Shown in pieces: positions 1 through 4,991 of a stretch of 10,182 nucleotides of DNA. This stretch comes from Gammaproteobacteria bacterium HGW-Gammaproteobacteria-14 (lineage in GTDB: Bacteria > Pseudomonadota > Gammaproteobacteria > Pseudomonadales > Alcanivoracaceae), in NCBI GenBank assembly GCA_002840115.1, contig PGZG01000055.1:1-10182 (forward strand). Direction: 5' to 3'. The position numbers and the translations under genes were made by a program. How positions within the stretch are numbered: position 1 is the stretch's first letter; each line of letters opens with the position of its first letter. Under the pieces are notes generated by a model that saw only the letters and a program-made list of their open reading frames with translations, was not told the origin of the DNA and did not search any database.

Positions 1-1
1 C

Positions 2-295
2 AATATTGAGGTGGCCTATGCATTACCTGACCGGCAGAAGCTCATTGCTTTGCGGGTGGCTCCGGGCACGTCAATGTATGAAGCAGTGCAGCAGTCTGGT
101 ATTGCCGGATTTTTCCCGGAGCTGGATATTGACCGCGTTGCCATGGGTATTTTTGGCAAAGTGGAAGCAACTCCCAAGGCGCGACTGCTGCGGGACGGAG
201 AGCGGGTTGAAATCTACCGGCCGTTACTGATTGATCCGAAGGACAACCGCAAGGCTCGGGCCAAGCAGGCCAAGGAGCGCCGTGCCGGGAGCTGA
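2..295 (+). CDS. ratB: RatB (RnfH/UPF0125 family) protein, 5' end missing
   Basis: This is the 3' part of a RatB/RnfH-family gene; the start codon lies before the window. The reading frame is open from base 2 and reads NIEVAYALPD, which matches the conserved beta-grasp N-terminus of the family (IAVEVAYALP in E. coli RatB). A GTG at base 11 could be mistaken for the start, but it encodes the conserved V of EVAYALP. A second hallmark near the end is the segment RVEIYRPLLIDPKDNRKARA, typical of the family just before its basic tail. Family members are about 90-105 residues, so only a few residues are missing. The ubiquitin-like fold is established, but the biochemical role is not. In E. coli and Pseudomonas the gene sits beside ratA and bamE, and here too it is next to bamE. 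The stop codon is separated from the bamE stop by one base. Confidence 0.9.
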   Translation, partial: NIEVAYALPDRQKLIALRVAPGTSMYEAVQQSGIAGFFPELDIDRVAMGIFGKVEATPKARLLRDGERVEIYRPLLIDPKDNRKARAKQAKERRAGS

Positions 296-296
296 G

Positions 297-695
297 TTAT
301 TCGCTGGAGCGACGTTGTTGATCAGCGCGGGTGGCTAGCTCTCTATCGTCTGGTGCGGTCACTTTGGTCAAAAAGTCAGCGATGACTTCGCCTTCATGGT
401 GGCTATAGCTGCCATCGTTGAAATGCACCACAATCTGCTGTTCCAGCTTTTCGCCTTTGCCGGGCTGCAGAGTCATCAGGTAAAACCAGGTGTCACTGGT
501 GAAAGGGTCGATCAGTGTGGGCATGCCGAGAACATACCGCACTTGCTCCGGCGACATACCCGGACTCAGCTGCCCCAGCATTTCCTCGGTAACAAAATTA
601 CCTTGAGGAATATCAATACGATAAACCCCGGGGAAGCGCAGTGTGCTGCAGCCTACGGTGGTTGCCAGAATCAGAATAAGCAGGGTGGTGCGCAT
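297..695 (-). CDS. bamE: Outer membrane assembly lipoprotein BamE (SmpA/OmlA)
   Basis: BamE is the small lipoprotein subunit of the BAM complex, which folds beta-barrel proteins into the outer membrane. The 132-residue product starts MRTTLL, has a hydrophobic signal segment to about residue 15, and a lipidation cysteine at residue 16 (TVGC|STL). The -3 residue of the lipobox is Thr rather than the usual Leu, but Ser at +2 fits sorting to the outer membrane. Family hallmarks follow: VYRIDIPQGNFVT (about 24-36), LSPGMSPEQVRYVLGMP (43-59) and DPFTSDTWFYL (63-73). An in-frame GTG lies 12 bases upstream at 707, but the ATG at 695 is preferred because GTGGAA then serves as its ribosome binding site about 6 bases away. 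The gene is divergent from fur and tail-to-tail with ratB, as in Pseudomonas (omlA-fur). The 30-residue polar tail after the domain is probably disordered. Confidence 0.93.
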   Translation of the reverse strand: MRTTLLILILATTVGCSTLRFPGVYRIDIPQGNFVTEEMLGQLSPGMSPEQVRYVLGMPTLIDPFTSDTWFYLMTLQPGKGEKLEQQIVVHFNDGSYSHHEGEVIADFLTKVTAPDDRELATRADQQRRSSE

Positions 696-726
696 GTTGG
701 TTTCCACTTCATGGGCGGTTGGGGCG

Positions 727-754
727 ATAATACAGACCCCGGCTAGGGTAGCAA
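727..754 (-). promoter_or_regulatory. Putative sigma-70 promoter of bamE
   Basis: On the minus strand TTGCTA (749-754, 4/6 match to the -35 consensus) is followed after 16 bases by TATTAT (727-732, 5/6 match to the -10). Transcription would start about 25 bases before the bamE start codon. Assigned from consensus matching only. Confidence 0.45.
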
Positions 755-810
755 GTTCATCCGTCGGCGGATTGGCGGCTTGAAACCGAACATATTACTG
801 GAGTGGCATC

Positions 811-1215
811 GTGGAAGATCAGGAACTGCGCAAAGCTGGCCTTAAGGTGACCTTGCCGAGGGTGAAAATCCTGCAGCAGCTTGAGGATGCCGCAGAGCGT
901 CATATGAGCGCTGAGGATATCTATAAGGCGTTACTGGATGCCGGTGCGGATGTTGGCTTGGCAACGGTCTATCGGGTGCTTACTCAGTTTGAGCAGGCCG
1001 GTATTGTTATTCGCCACAACTTTGAGGGCGGCTCGGCGGTGTTTGAGCTGGCTAATGAGGGGCATCACGACCATATGGTTCGGGTTGATACCAATGAGGT
1101 GATTGAGTTCGTCGACCCTGAAATCGAACGGCGCCAGAGAGCCATTGCAGAGCAGCATGGCTTTGAGCTGGTAGATCACAAGCTGGTGCTGTACGTCCGC
1201 GCTAAAAAAAGCTGA
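811..1215 (+). CDS. fur: Ferric uptake regulator Fur
   Basis: Fur is the Fe(II)-responsive dimeric DNA-binding protein that represses iron-acquisition genes. The 134-residue product opens with the winged-helix domain (LRKAGLKVTLPRVKILQQLE, residues 6-25; recognition region GLATVYRVLTQF, 49-60). The regulatory metal-binding residues, aligned by eye with E. coli Fur, are all present: H31, E79, H85, H86, D87, H88, E99, E106 and H123, including the HHDHM motif. There is no cysteine anywhere, so the CxxC pair of E. coli Fur is missing; Pseudomonas Fur also lacks that pair. The start is GTG with GGAG at 800-803, seven bases upstream. The Pseudomonas protein begins MVE, and the codon before the GTG here is ATC, as if an ATG had been lost. 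The gene is divergent from bamE and convergent with recN. No convincing Fur box was seen upstream. Confidence 0.97.
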   Translation: MEDQELRKAGLKVTLPRVKILQQLEDAAERHMSAEDIYKALLDAGADVGLATVYRVLTQFEQAGIVIRHNFEGGSAVFELANEGHHDHMVRVDTNEVIEFVDPEIERRQRAIAEQHGFELVDHKLVLYVRAKKS

Positions 1216-1220
1216 ACCCA

Positions 1221-1261
1221 TGCAGGCTGAGGCCCCTTCATGGAGGCGCCTTGGGCTTGCA
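1221..1261. terminator. Imperfect hairpin between convergent fur and recN
   Basis: TGCAGGC (1221-1227) pairs with GCTTGCA (1255-1261) with one G-U pair. AGGC (1230-1233) then pairs with GCCT (1248-1251), followed by a small apical stem around CATG. It lies between the converging ends of fur and recN, where a shared terminator is expected. There is no adjacent T-run on the + strand. On the minus strand a run of seven T lies about ten bases beyond the stem (1204-1210). A bidirectional terminator is possible but weakly supported. Confidence 0.3.
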
Positions 1262-1286
1262 TGGAGAGACTTCGCCAGTAAAGAGC

Positions 1287-2960
1287 TTAGCTGGCAGTGC
1301 GTTGGCTTTTTTCCAGCATTTCCCGTGCGTGGGCTAACGTGGGGGCCGTGATTTCAACACCGCCGAGCATTCGCGCCACTTCCTGAATCCTTTGTTCGAC
1401 GTCCAAAGCTACGATGCGGGTATGGGTGCTGTCTTTTTTCTGTTGTTTTTGTACCTGCCAGTGCTGATGACCAAGACTGGCCACCTGTGGCTGGTGGGTG
1501 ATGCAAAGCACCTGAGCATGCTGCCCGAGTTCCCGCAGTAAGCGACCGACTATTTCGGCGATGCCGCCACCGACACCTACGTCGACCTCATCAAATACCA
1601 GGCAGGGCACGGTCAGTGTTTGGGCGCAGATCACCTGAATCGCGAGACTGACTCGGGACAACTCACCGCCAGAGGCCACTTTGGCCATTGGCCGCAAGGG
1701 TTGCCCTGGGTTGGCGGTGAACAGAAATTCGACCTCTTCAAGGCCGTCGGCGCCCGGTTCGCAAGGGGTTAGCGCAACTTCCAGGCGAGCGCCTTTCATG
1801 CCCAGTGCCTTGAGGTGGTTCAGCACGCCATTGGCCAGTGCGCCTGCATGGCTGCGCCGTTGTTCGGAGAGTTGTCGAGCGCCTTCCATAAACTGTTCGT
1901 GGGCCTCTCGTTCTGCTTTTTCCAGGGCGATCAGGTGTGCATCGTGGTTATCCAGCTTGCCTGCTTCTTCCTGAAGCTGCTGATGGTGAGCGAACAGATC
2001 TTCGGCGCGTACGCGGTGTTTGCGTGCCAGTGAATAGGCTTGGCCGAGGCGCTCTTCCACCTGGGCCAGGCGTTGTGGATCAAGGTCCAGTCGGTCGAGG
2101 TAGTGGCGCAGGTCATCCGCCGCCGCTTCCACCTGCAGTCGAGCGGATTCAATGGTGTTAAAGACATTGCTCAGGGTGTCATCCCCGGCGGTGGCGTCAC
2201 CAAGCCAGCCCAGAGTGCGACCGAGCAGATCATTGATGGTGTTTTCGTCCTGCTCGTAGAGTAATTCCAGTGATTGCTGGCACAGGCGGATCAAGGTGTC
2301 CGCATTGCCTAACCGGTTTTGTTCCGACTCAAGCTCCGCCAGTTCCTGCTCTCCGAGCTGGAAGGCGTCCAGCTCTTCCAGTTGAAATCGCAGTAGTTCC
2401 TGCCGCTCGCCGAGTTCGCGGGCATTCGCCAAGGCCTGTTCGCGGCTGCGTCGGGCGTCACGCCAGTCACGCCAGTGGCCGCGTAGTGCCCGTAGCTGAG
2501 GCTCGGCTCCGGCAAAGCTGTCCAGCAGTGCCCGCTGGGCTTCTTTTTTCAGTAGCGACTGGTGTTCATGCTGGGAGTGGATGCTGATTAACAGCTCGCC
2601 AAGCTCGCGTACTTCTGTGACGGGGACGGGGGAGCCATTCACATAGGCCCGTGAGCGGCCATCTTCTCGCACCGTGCGTCGCAGAATACATTCGTTGTCA
2701 TGGTCGAGCTCGCGGGCCTCCAGCCAGCGCCGGGCTGCGGGTGAGTCGGCAATATCAAATGTCGCTTCAACCTCGGCCCGTTCGCAGCCCGCCCGGACCA
2801 CGCTGCTGTCGGCGCGTTCTCCCAGAGCGAGGCCAAGCGCGTCAATAATGATCGATTTTCCCGCGCCGGTTTCGCCGCTGATGGTGGTCAGGCCGTGGCC
2901 GGGTTCCAGCTCCAGCGACTCGACGGTGGCAAAATGACGAACGCCGAGATGGGTAAGCAT
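1287..2960 (-). CDS. recN: DNA repair protein RecN (SMC-like ATPase)
   Basis: RecN is an SMC-like ATPase that acts with RecA in double-strand break repair and binds DNA in the cytoplasm. The 557-residue product has the normal length and domain order. Residues 1-150 hold the N-terminal ATPase lobe with Walker A GETGAGKS (29-36) and the RecN-specific start MLTHLGVRHFATVESLELE. Residues about 155-375 are a charged, leucine-rich coiled-coil pair. The C-terminal lobe has the ABC signature VASGGELSR (428-436), Walker B CLVFDEVD (453-460) with GVGGG after it, and the switch histidine in CITHQPQVAS (486-495). The ATG at 2960 gives the conserved N-terminus; a weak GGA lies just upstream. A LexA-type box and a good promoter match upstream suggest SOS control, as in E. 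coli. The gene is divergent from hrcA; in Pseudomonas the same position borders grpE directly. Confidence 0.97.
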   Translation of the reverse strand: MLTHLGVRHFATVESLELEPGHGLTTISGETGAGKSIIIDALGLALGERADSSVVRAGCERAEVEATFDIADSPAARRWLEARELDHDNECILRRTVREDGRSRAYVNGSPVPVTEVRELGELLISIHSQHEHQSLLKKEAQRALLDSFAGAEPQLRALRGHWRDWRDARRSREQALANARELGERQELLRFQLEELDAFQLGEQELAELESEQNRLGNADTLIRLCQQSLELLYEQDENTINDLLGRTLGWLGDATAGDDTLSNVFNTIESARLQVEAAADDLRHYLDRLDLDPQRLAQVEERLGQAYSLARKHRVRAEDLFAHHQQLQEEAGKLDNHDAHLIALEKAEREAHEQFMEGARQLSEQRRSHAGALANGVLNHLKALGMKGARLEVALTPCEPGADGLEEVEFLFTANPGQPLRPMAKVASGGELSRVSLAIQVICAQTLTVPCLVFDEVDVGVGGGIAEIVGRLLRELGQHAQVLCITHQPQVASLGHQHWQVQKQQKKDSTHTRIVALDVEQRIQEVARMLGGVEITAPTLAHAREMLEKSQRTAS

Positions 2961-2963
2961 ATG

Positions 2964-2979
2964 CTGTCCATAAAGTCAG
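2964..2979 (-). promoter_or_regulatory. Putative LexA (SOS) box in the recN leader
   Basis: CTGTCCATAAAGTCAG has the invariant CTG-N10-CAG core of the gammaproteobacterial LexA site, and TA after the second half agrees with the longer consensus. It begins three bases before the recN start codon and directly follows the predicted transcription start, so bound LexA would block promoter clearance. SOS control of recN is well established in E. coli. The central bases are less alternating T/A than the best sites. Confidence 0.6.
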
Positions 2980-2989
2980 TAGTGGGTAG

Positions 2990-3018
2990 ATCATAAGCAA
3001 ATTTCTTGTTCTTGGTAA
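2990..3018 (-). promoter_or_regulatory. Putative sigma-70 promoter of recN
   Basis: On the minus strand TTACCA (3013-3018, 4/6) and TATGAT (2990-2995, 5/6) are separated by the optimal 17 bases. The start of transcription would fall at about 2983, just before the LexA-type box. Assigned from consensus and position. Confidence 0.5.
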
Positions 3019-3060
3019 GAGGGGGATATCTGGCCGTGGCACTTCCGTTAAACAGGCTTC

Positions 3061-3066
3061 TATAAT
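3061..3066 (+). promoter_or_regulatory. Putative -10 element of hrcA
   Basis: A perfect TATAAT lies 45 bases before the preferred hrcA ATG. No good -35 stands at 16-18 bases; the best is TGGCAC at 3037-3042. Transcription would begin near 3073, leaving a leader of roughly 40 bases. No CIRCE operator overlaps it. Confidence 0.4.
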
Positions 3067-3110
3067 GAAGGCCCCTGTCACTGTTGTGTCGAAACATTGC
3101 GTCGAAATCC

Positions 3111-4163
3111 ATGGCTGGTCTGGAACTGAGCGAACGTAAGCAGCGGTTGTTGATGGCACTGGTCGAGCGACATATTCGTGACGGCCAGCCAGTGGGCTCA
3201 AAAACTCTGGCGGAAGGTGCCGCCCTGAACGCCAGCCCGGCGACTATCCGCAATATTATGGCGGAGCTTGAGGATTTGGGTGTGCTGGCCAGTCCGCATA
3301 CTTCCGCTGGGCGCATACCCACGGAAATGGGTTATCGGCTTTATGTGGACTCCCTGTTGCGCAGTGCGCCGATGCTGGACGCGAATGCCCGTGGTCTTAA
3401 GCGGGAGCTGGAGCAGTTGATTGATCCGGATCAATCCGCCAAGGAATTGGTGGCCCAAGCATCGCGTGCGCTGGCGGAGCTGACCCGCATGGCGGGTGTG
3501 GTGGTGGTGCCGAAACGGGATGTTACTCGCTTGCGTATGGTGGAATTTCTACCGTTATCGGGACAGCGAGTATTGGTAATTCTGGTTATCAATCGCGCTG
3601 AGGTGCAGAACCGGGTTATTCATACGGATCGGGAGTATGGTGAAACCGAGCTACGACAGGCCGCTAACTATATCAACCGCACCTATGCGGGCTGTGATCT
3701 GGATGACATCTGTGATGGTTTGTTAAAAACCATGGCTACAGACAAGCGACAGATGGACTTGCTGATGCAAACCGCCATGGATGTGGCAGCCAAAGCCCTG
3801 CGCCAGAATAGTGCGCCGAATGCGGATGATTATGTTTTGTCCGGCGAGGCTAACCTGCTGGGCTCTGCGGGGGCGGAGGATCTGGGTAAGCTTCGCGACC
3901 TGTTCGAAGCCTTCAATAGCAAGCGCGATATCCTGCATTTGCTGGAGCGTAGCGTGCGCGCCGACGGGGTGCAGATTTTTATCGGCCGGGAGGCGGGCTA
4001 TCAGGCTTTTGACGAGTACTCGCTGGTATCCGCGCCTTATCAGGCGGAGGGGCATACGGTGGGGGTGCTGGCGGTGGTGGGCCCCACTCGGATGGACTAT
4101 GAGCGGGTGATTCCGACCGTGGATATTACCGCCCGCATCCTTTCTGCGGCGTTGCGCAGCTAA
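3111..4163 (+). CDS. hrcA: Heat-shock repressor HrcA
   Basis: HrcA is a dimeric repressor that in known systems binds the CIRCE element (TTAGCACTC-N9-GAGTGCTAA) and depends on GroEL for activity. The 350-residue product has the family's usual length. The N-terminal winged helix spans about residues 5-80, with hallmarks DGQPVGSKTL (24-33), SPATIRNIMAELEDLGVL (42-59) and SPHTSAGRIPTEMGYRLYVD (61-80). The rest is the GAF-like and dimerisation part, ending in the typical IGREAGYQAFDEYSLVSAPY and GVLAVVGPTRMDYERVIPTV segments. The ATG at 3111 is preferred over an in-frame TTG at 3084, which would start about ten bases after the predicted transcript start; neither has a clear ribosome binding site, which would fit low expression. 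It sits ahead of grpE-dnaK-dnaJ, but no CIRCE was found in the window. HrcA is uncommon in gammaproteobacteria, though known in Xanthomonas and Xylella. Confidence 0.95.
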   Translation: MAGLELSERKQRLLMALVERHIRDGQPVGSKTLAEGAALNASPATIRNIMAELEDLGVLASPHTSAGRIPTEMGYRLYVDSLLRSAPMLDANARGLKRELEQLIDPDQSAKELVAQASRALAELTRMAGVVVVPKRDVTRLRMVEFLPLSGQRVLVILVINRAEVQNRVIHTDREYGETELRQAANYINRTYAGCDLDDICDGLLKTMATDKRQMDLLMQTAMDVAAKALRQNSAPNADDYVLSGEANLLGSAGAEDLGKLRDLFEAFNSKRDILHLLERSVRADGVQIFIGREAGYQAFDEYSLVSAPYQAEGHTVGVLAVVGPTRMDYERVIPTVDITARILSAALRS

Positions 4164-4185
4164 AAACCCGGTTTTTTTCCCTTTT
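4162..4185 (+). terminator. Weak hairpin and T-tract after hrcA
   Basis: AAAAAC (4162-4167) can pair with GTTTTT (4171-4176) around CCG, followed by more T and a TTTT. A second small stem, CTGCG/CGCAG (4144-4148 and 4155-4159), ends just before the stop codon. The arms are mostly A-T and the loop is tight, so termination would be partial at best. It would separate hrcA from the sigma-32 promoter of grpE. Confidence 0.3.
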
Positions 4186-4209
4186 CTTACCGCTGATTGC
4201 CTCCGTGGC

Positions 4210-4237
4210 CTTGAATCCTGAAGCCCTGTTCCCATAT
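4210..4237 (+). promoter_or_regulatory. Sigma-32 (RpoH) promoter of grpE
   Basis: CTTGAA (4210-4215) matches the heat-shock -35, and TCCCATAT (4230-4237) matches 7 of 8 bases of CCCCATNT. The spacer is 14 bases, within the known 13-17 range. Transcription would start near 4245, about 50 bases before the grpE ATG at 4294. Confidence 0.75.
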
Positions 4238-4293
4238 CGTTGCCGACCTTCCAGAACGGCGGGTCGCCCGCGGTATGTCATCCGGAGAAAAGC

Positions 4294-4866
4294 ATGAGCG
4301 AACAGGAAAAAGATCCCTCCGCTGTCGAGCAGGAGCCGTCGCCGGAGCTTGTTGAGAGTAGCTCGGAGTCCGTCGAAGAGGTCTCCGCAGATCCTCTGGC
4401 GGAGCTGGAGGTCGTGAAAGAGGCGCTGGCCGCCACCAGTAAATCTCTGGCTGAGGCAGATATGCGCGCCCAGGCAGAAATCCAGAATATGCGCCGCCGT
4501 ATGGAGCGTGAGGTGGGTAATGCGCACAAGTTTGCGCTGGAGAAGTTCTCTGCTGACCTGCTATGCGTTGCCGATAACCTTGAGCGTGGTTTGGCAGCGC
4601 TGCCCACGGAAGATGAGCATTTGCGCAGTGCCCGTGAGGGCGTTGAGCTGACGCTGAAAGCCTTGCTGGATGCCTTTGCCCGCCATGGTATCGAGTCGGT
4701 TGATCCTGCCGGCGCCAGTTTTGATCCCCAGCTTCACGAGGCCATGGCCATGGTGCCGATGCCCGGTGCGGAGGCCAATAGCGTCATTGAAGTGCTGGAG
4801 AAGGGTTATTCCCTGAATGGACGCCTGATTCGTCCGGCCCGGGTTGTGGTAGCAAAGAATCCCTGA
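4294..4866 (+). CDS. grpE: Nucleotide exchange factor GrpE
   Basis: GrpE is the homodimeric co-chaperone that releases ADP from DnaK and acts as a thermosensor. The 190-residue product has an acidic, disordered N-terminus (1-35), a long helix with heptad-like pattern (about 36-100, including AEIQNMRRRMEREV, 61-74, and the DNLERGL motif, 94-100), the four-helix region, and the C-terminal beta domain with FDPQLHEAM (143-151) and LEKGYSLNGRLIRPARVVVA (168-187). The frame is open upstream to 4240, but the ATG at 4294 is the start: GGAG lies seven bases before it, and the sigma-32 transcript would begin after 4240. It lies between hrcA and dnaK. A run of seven C (4869-4875) follows just after the stop codon and runs into the dnaK promoter. 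Confidence 0.97.
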   Translation: MSEQEKDPSAVEQEPSPELVESSSESVEEVSADPLAELEVVKEALAATSKSLAEADMRAQAEIQNMRRRMEREVGNAHKFALEKFSADLLCVADNLERGLAALPTEDEHLRSAREGVELTLKALLDAFARHGIESVDPAGASFDPQLHEAMAMVPMPGAEANSVIEVLEKGYSLNGRLIRPARVVVAKNP

Positions 4867-4874
4867 CTCCCCCC

Positions 4875-4902
4875 CTTGAAAGATGTATCAGCGTCGCCAT
4901 AT
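4875..4902 (+). promoter_or_regulatory. Sigma-32 (RpoH) promoter of dnaK
   Basis: CTTGAA (4875-4880, followed by a further A) and CGCCATAT (4895-4902, 7 of 8 to CCCCATNT) are separated by 14 bases, exactly as in the grpE promoter. It begins nine bases after the grpE stop codon. The start of transcription would be near 4910, giving a leader of about 80 bases. A six-base inverted repeat, TCAGCG/CGCTGA (4888-4893 and 4906-4911), straddles the -10. Confidence 0.78.
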
Positions 4903-4943
4903 ATGCGCTGAGACTAAATTAGGTGCTGAGAGCAAATCAGCTT

Positions 4944-4968
4944 CCCCGGTTGCCGACAGGGACCGGGG
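4944..4968 (+). promoter_or_regulatory. Stem-loop in the dnaK leader
   Basis: CCCCGGT (4944-4950) pairs perfectly with ACCGGGG (4962-4968) around an 11-base loop; a T-G pair can extend it. It ends ten bases before the AAGGAG ribosome binding site of dnaK (4979-4984). A smaller stem GCTGA/TCAGC (4925-4929 and 4937-4941) lies directly 5' of it. Possible roles are stabilising the message or tuning translation; none can be shown from sequence. Confidence 0.45.
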
Positions 4969-4991
4969 GCAGACGTGAAAGGAGAAATGTA

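Noticed and set aside
720..745. A Fur box in the bamE-fur interval (GATAAT)
   Set aside because: Only one hexamer is present; the repeated GATAAT/ATTATC pattern is missing.
3037..3052. A sigma-54-like promoter before hrcA (TGGCAC ...)
   Set aside because: The -12 part would read TTAAA instead of TTGCA; only one half matches.
3084..3110. TTG start for hrcA at 3084
   Set aside because: It would lie about ten bases after the predicted transcription start with no ribosome binding site, and the extra nine residues are not typical of HrcA.
3723..4235. A 170-codon minus-strand frame opposite hrcA
   Set aside because: Composition is that of an antisense shadow, and it runs into the grpE promoter without any start signals.
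4905..4932. A CIRCE-like element in the dnaK leader (GAG..CTAA and TTAG..CTGAG)
   Set aside because: The half-sites are in the reverse order and spacing of CIRCE and match only partly; not a credible HrcA site of the known type.
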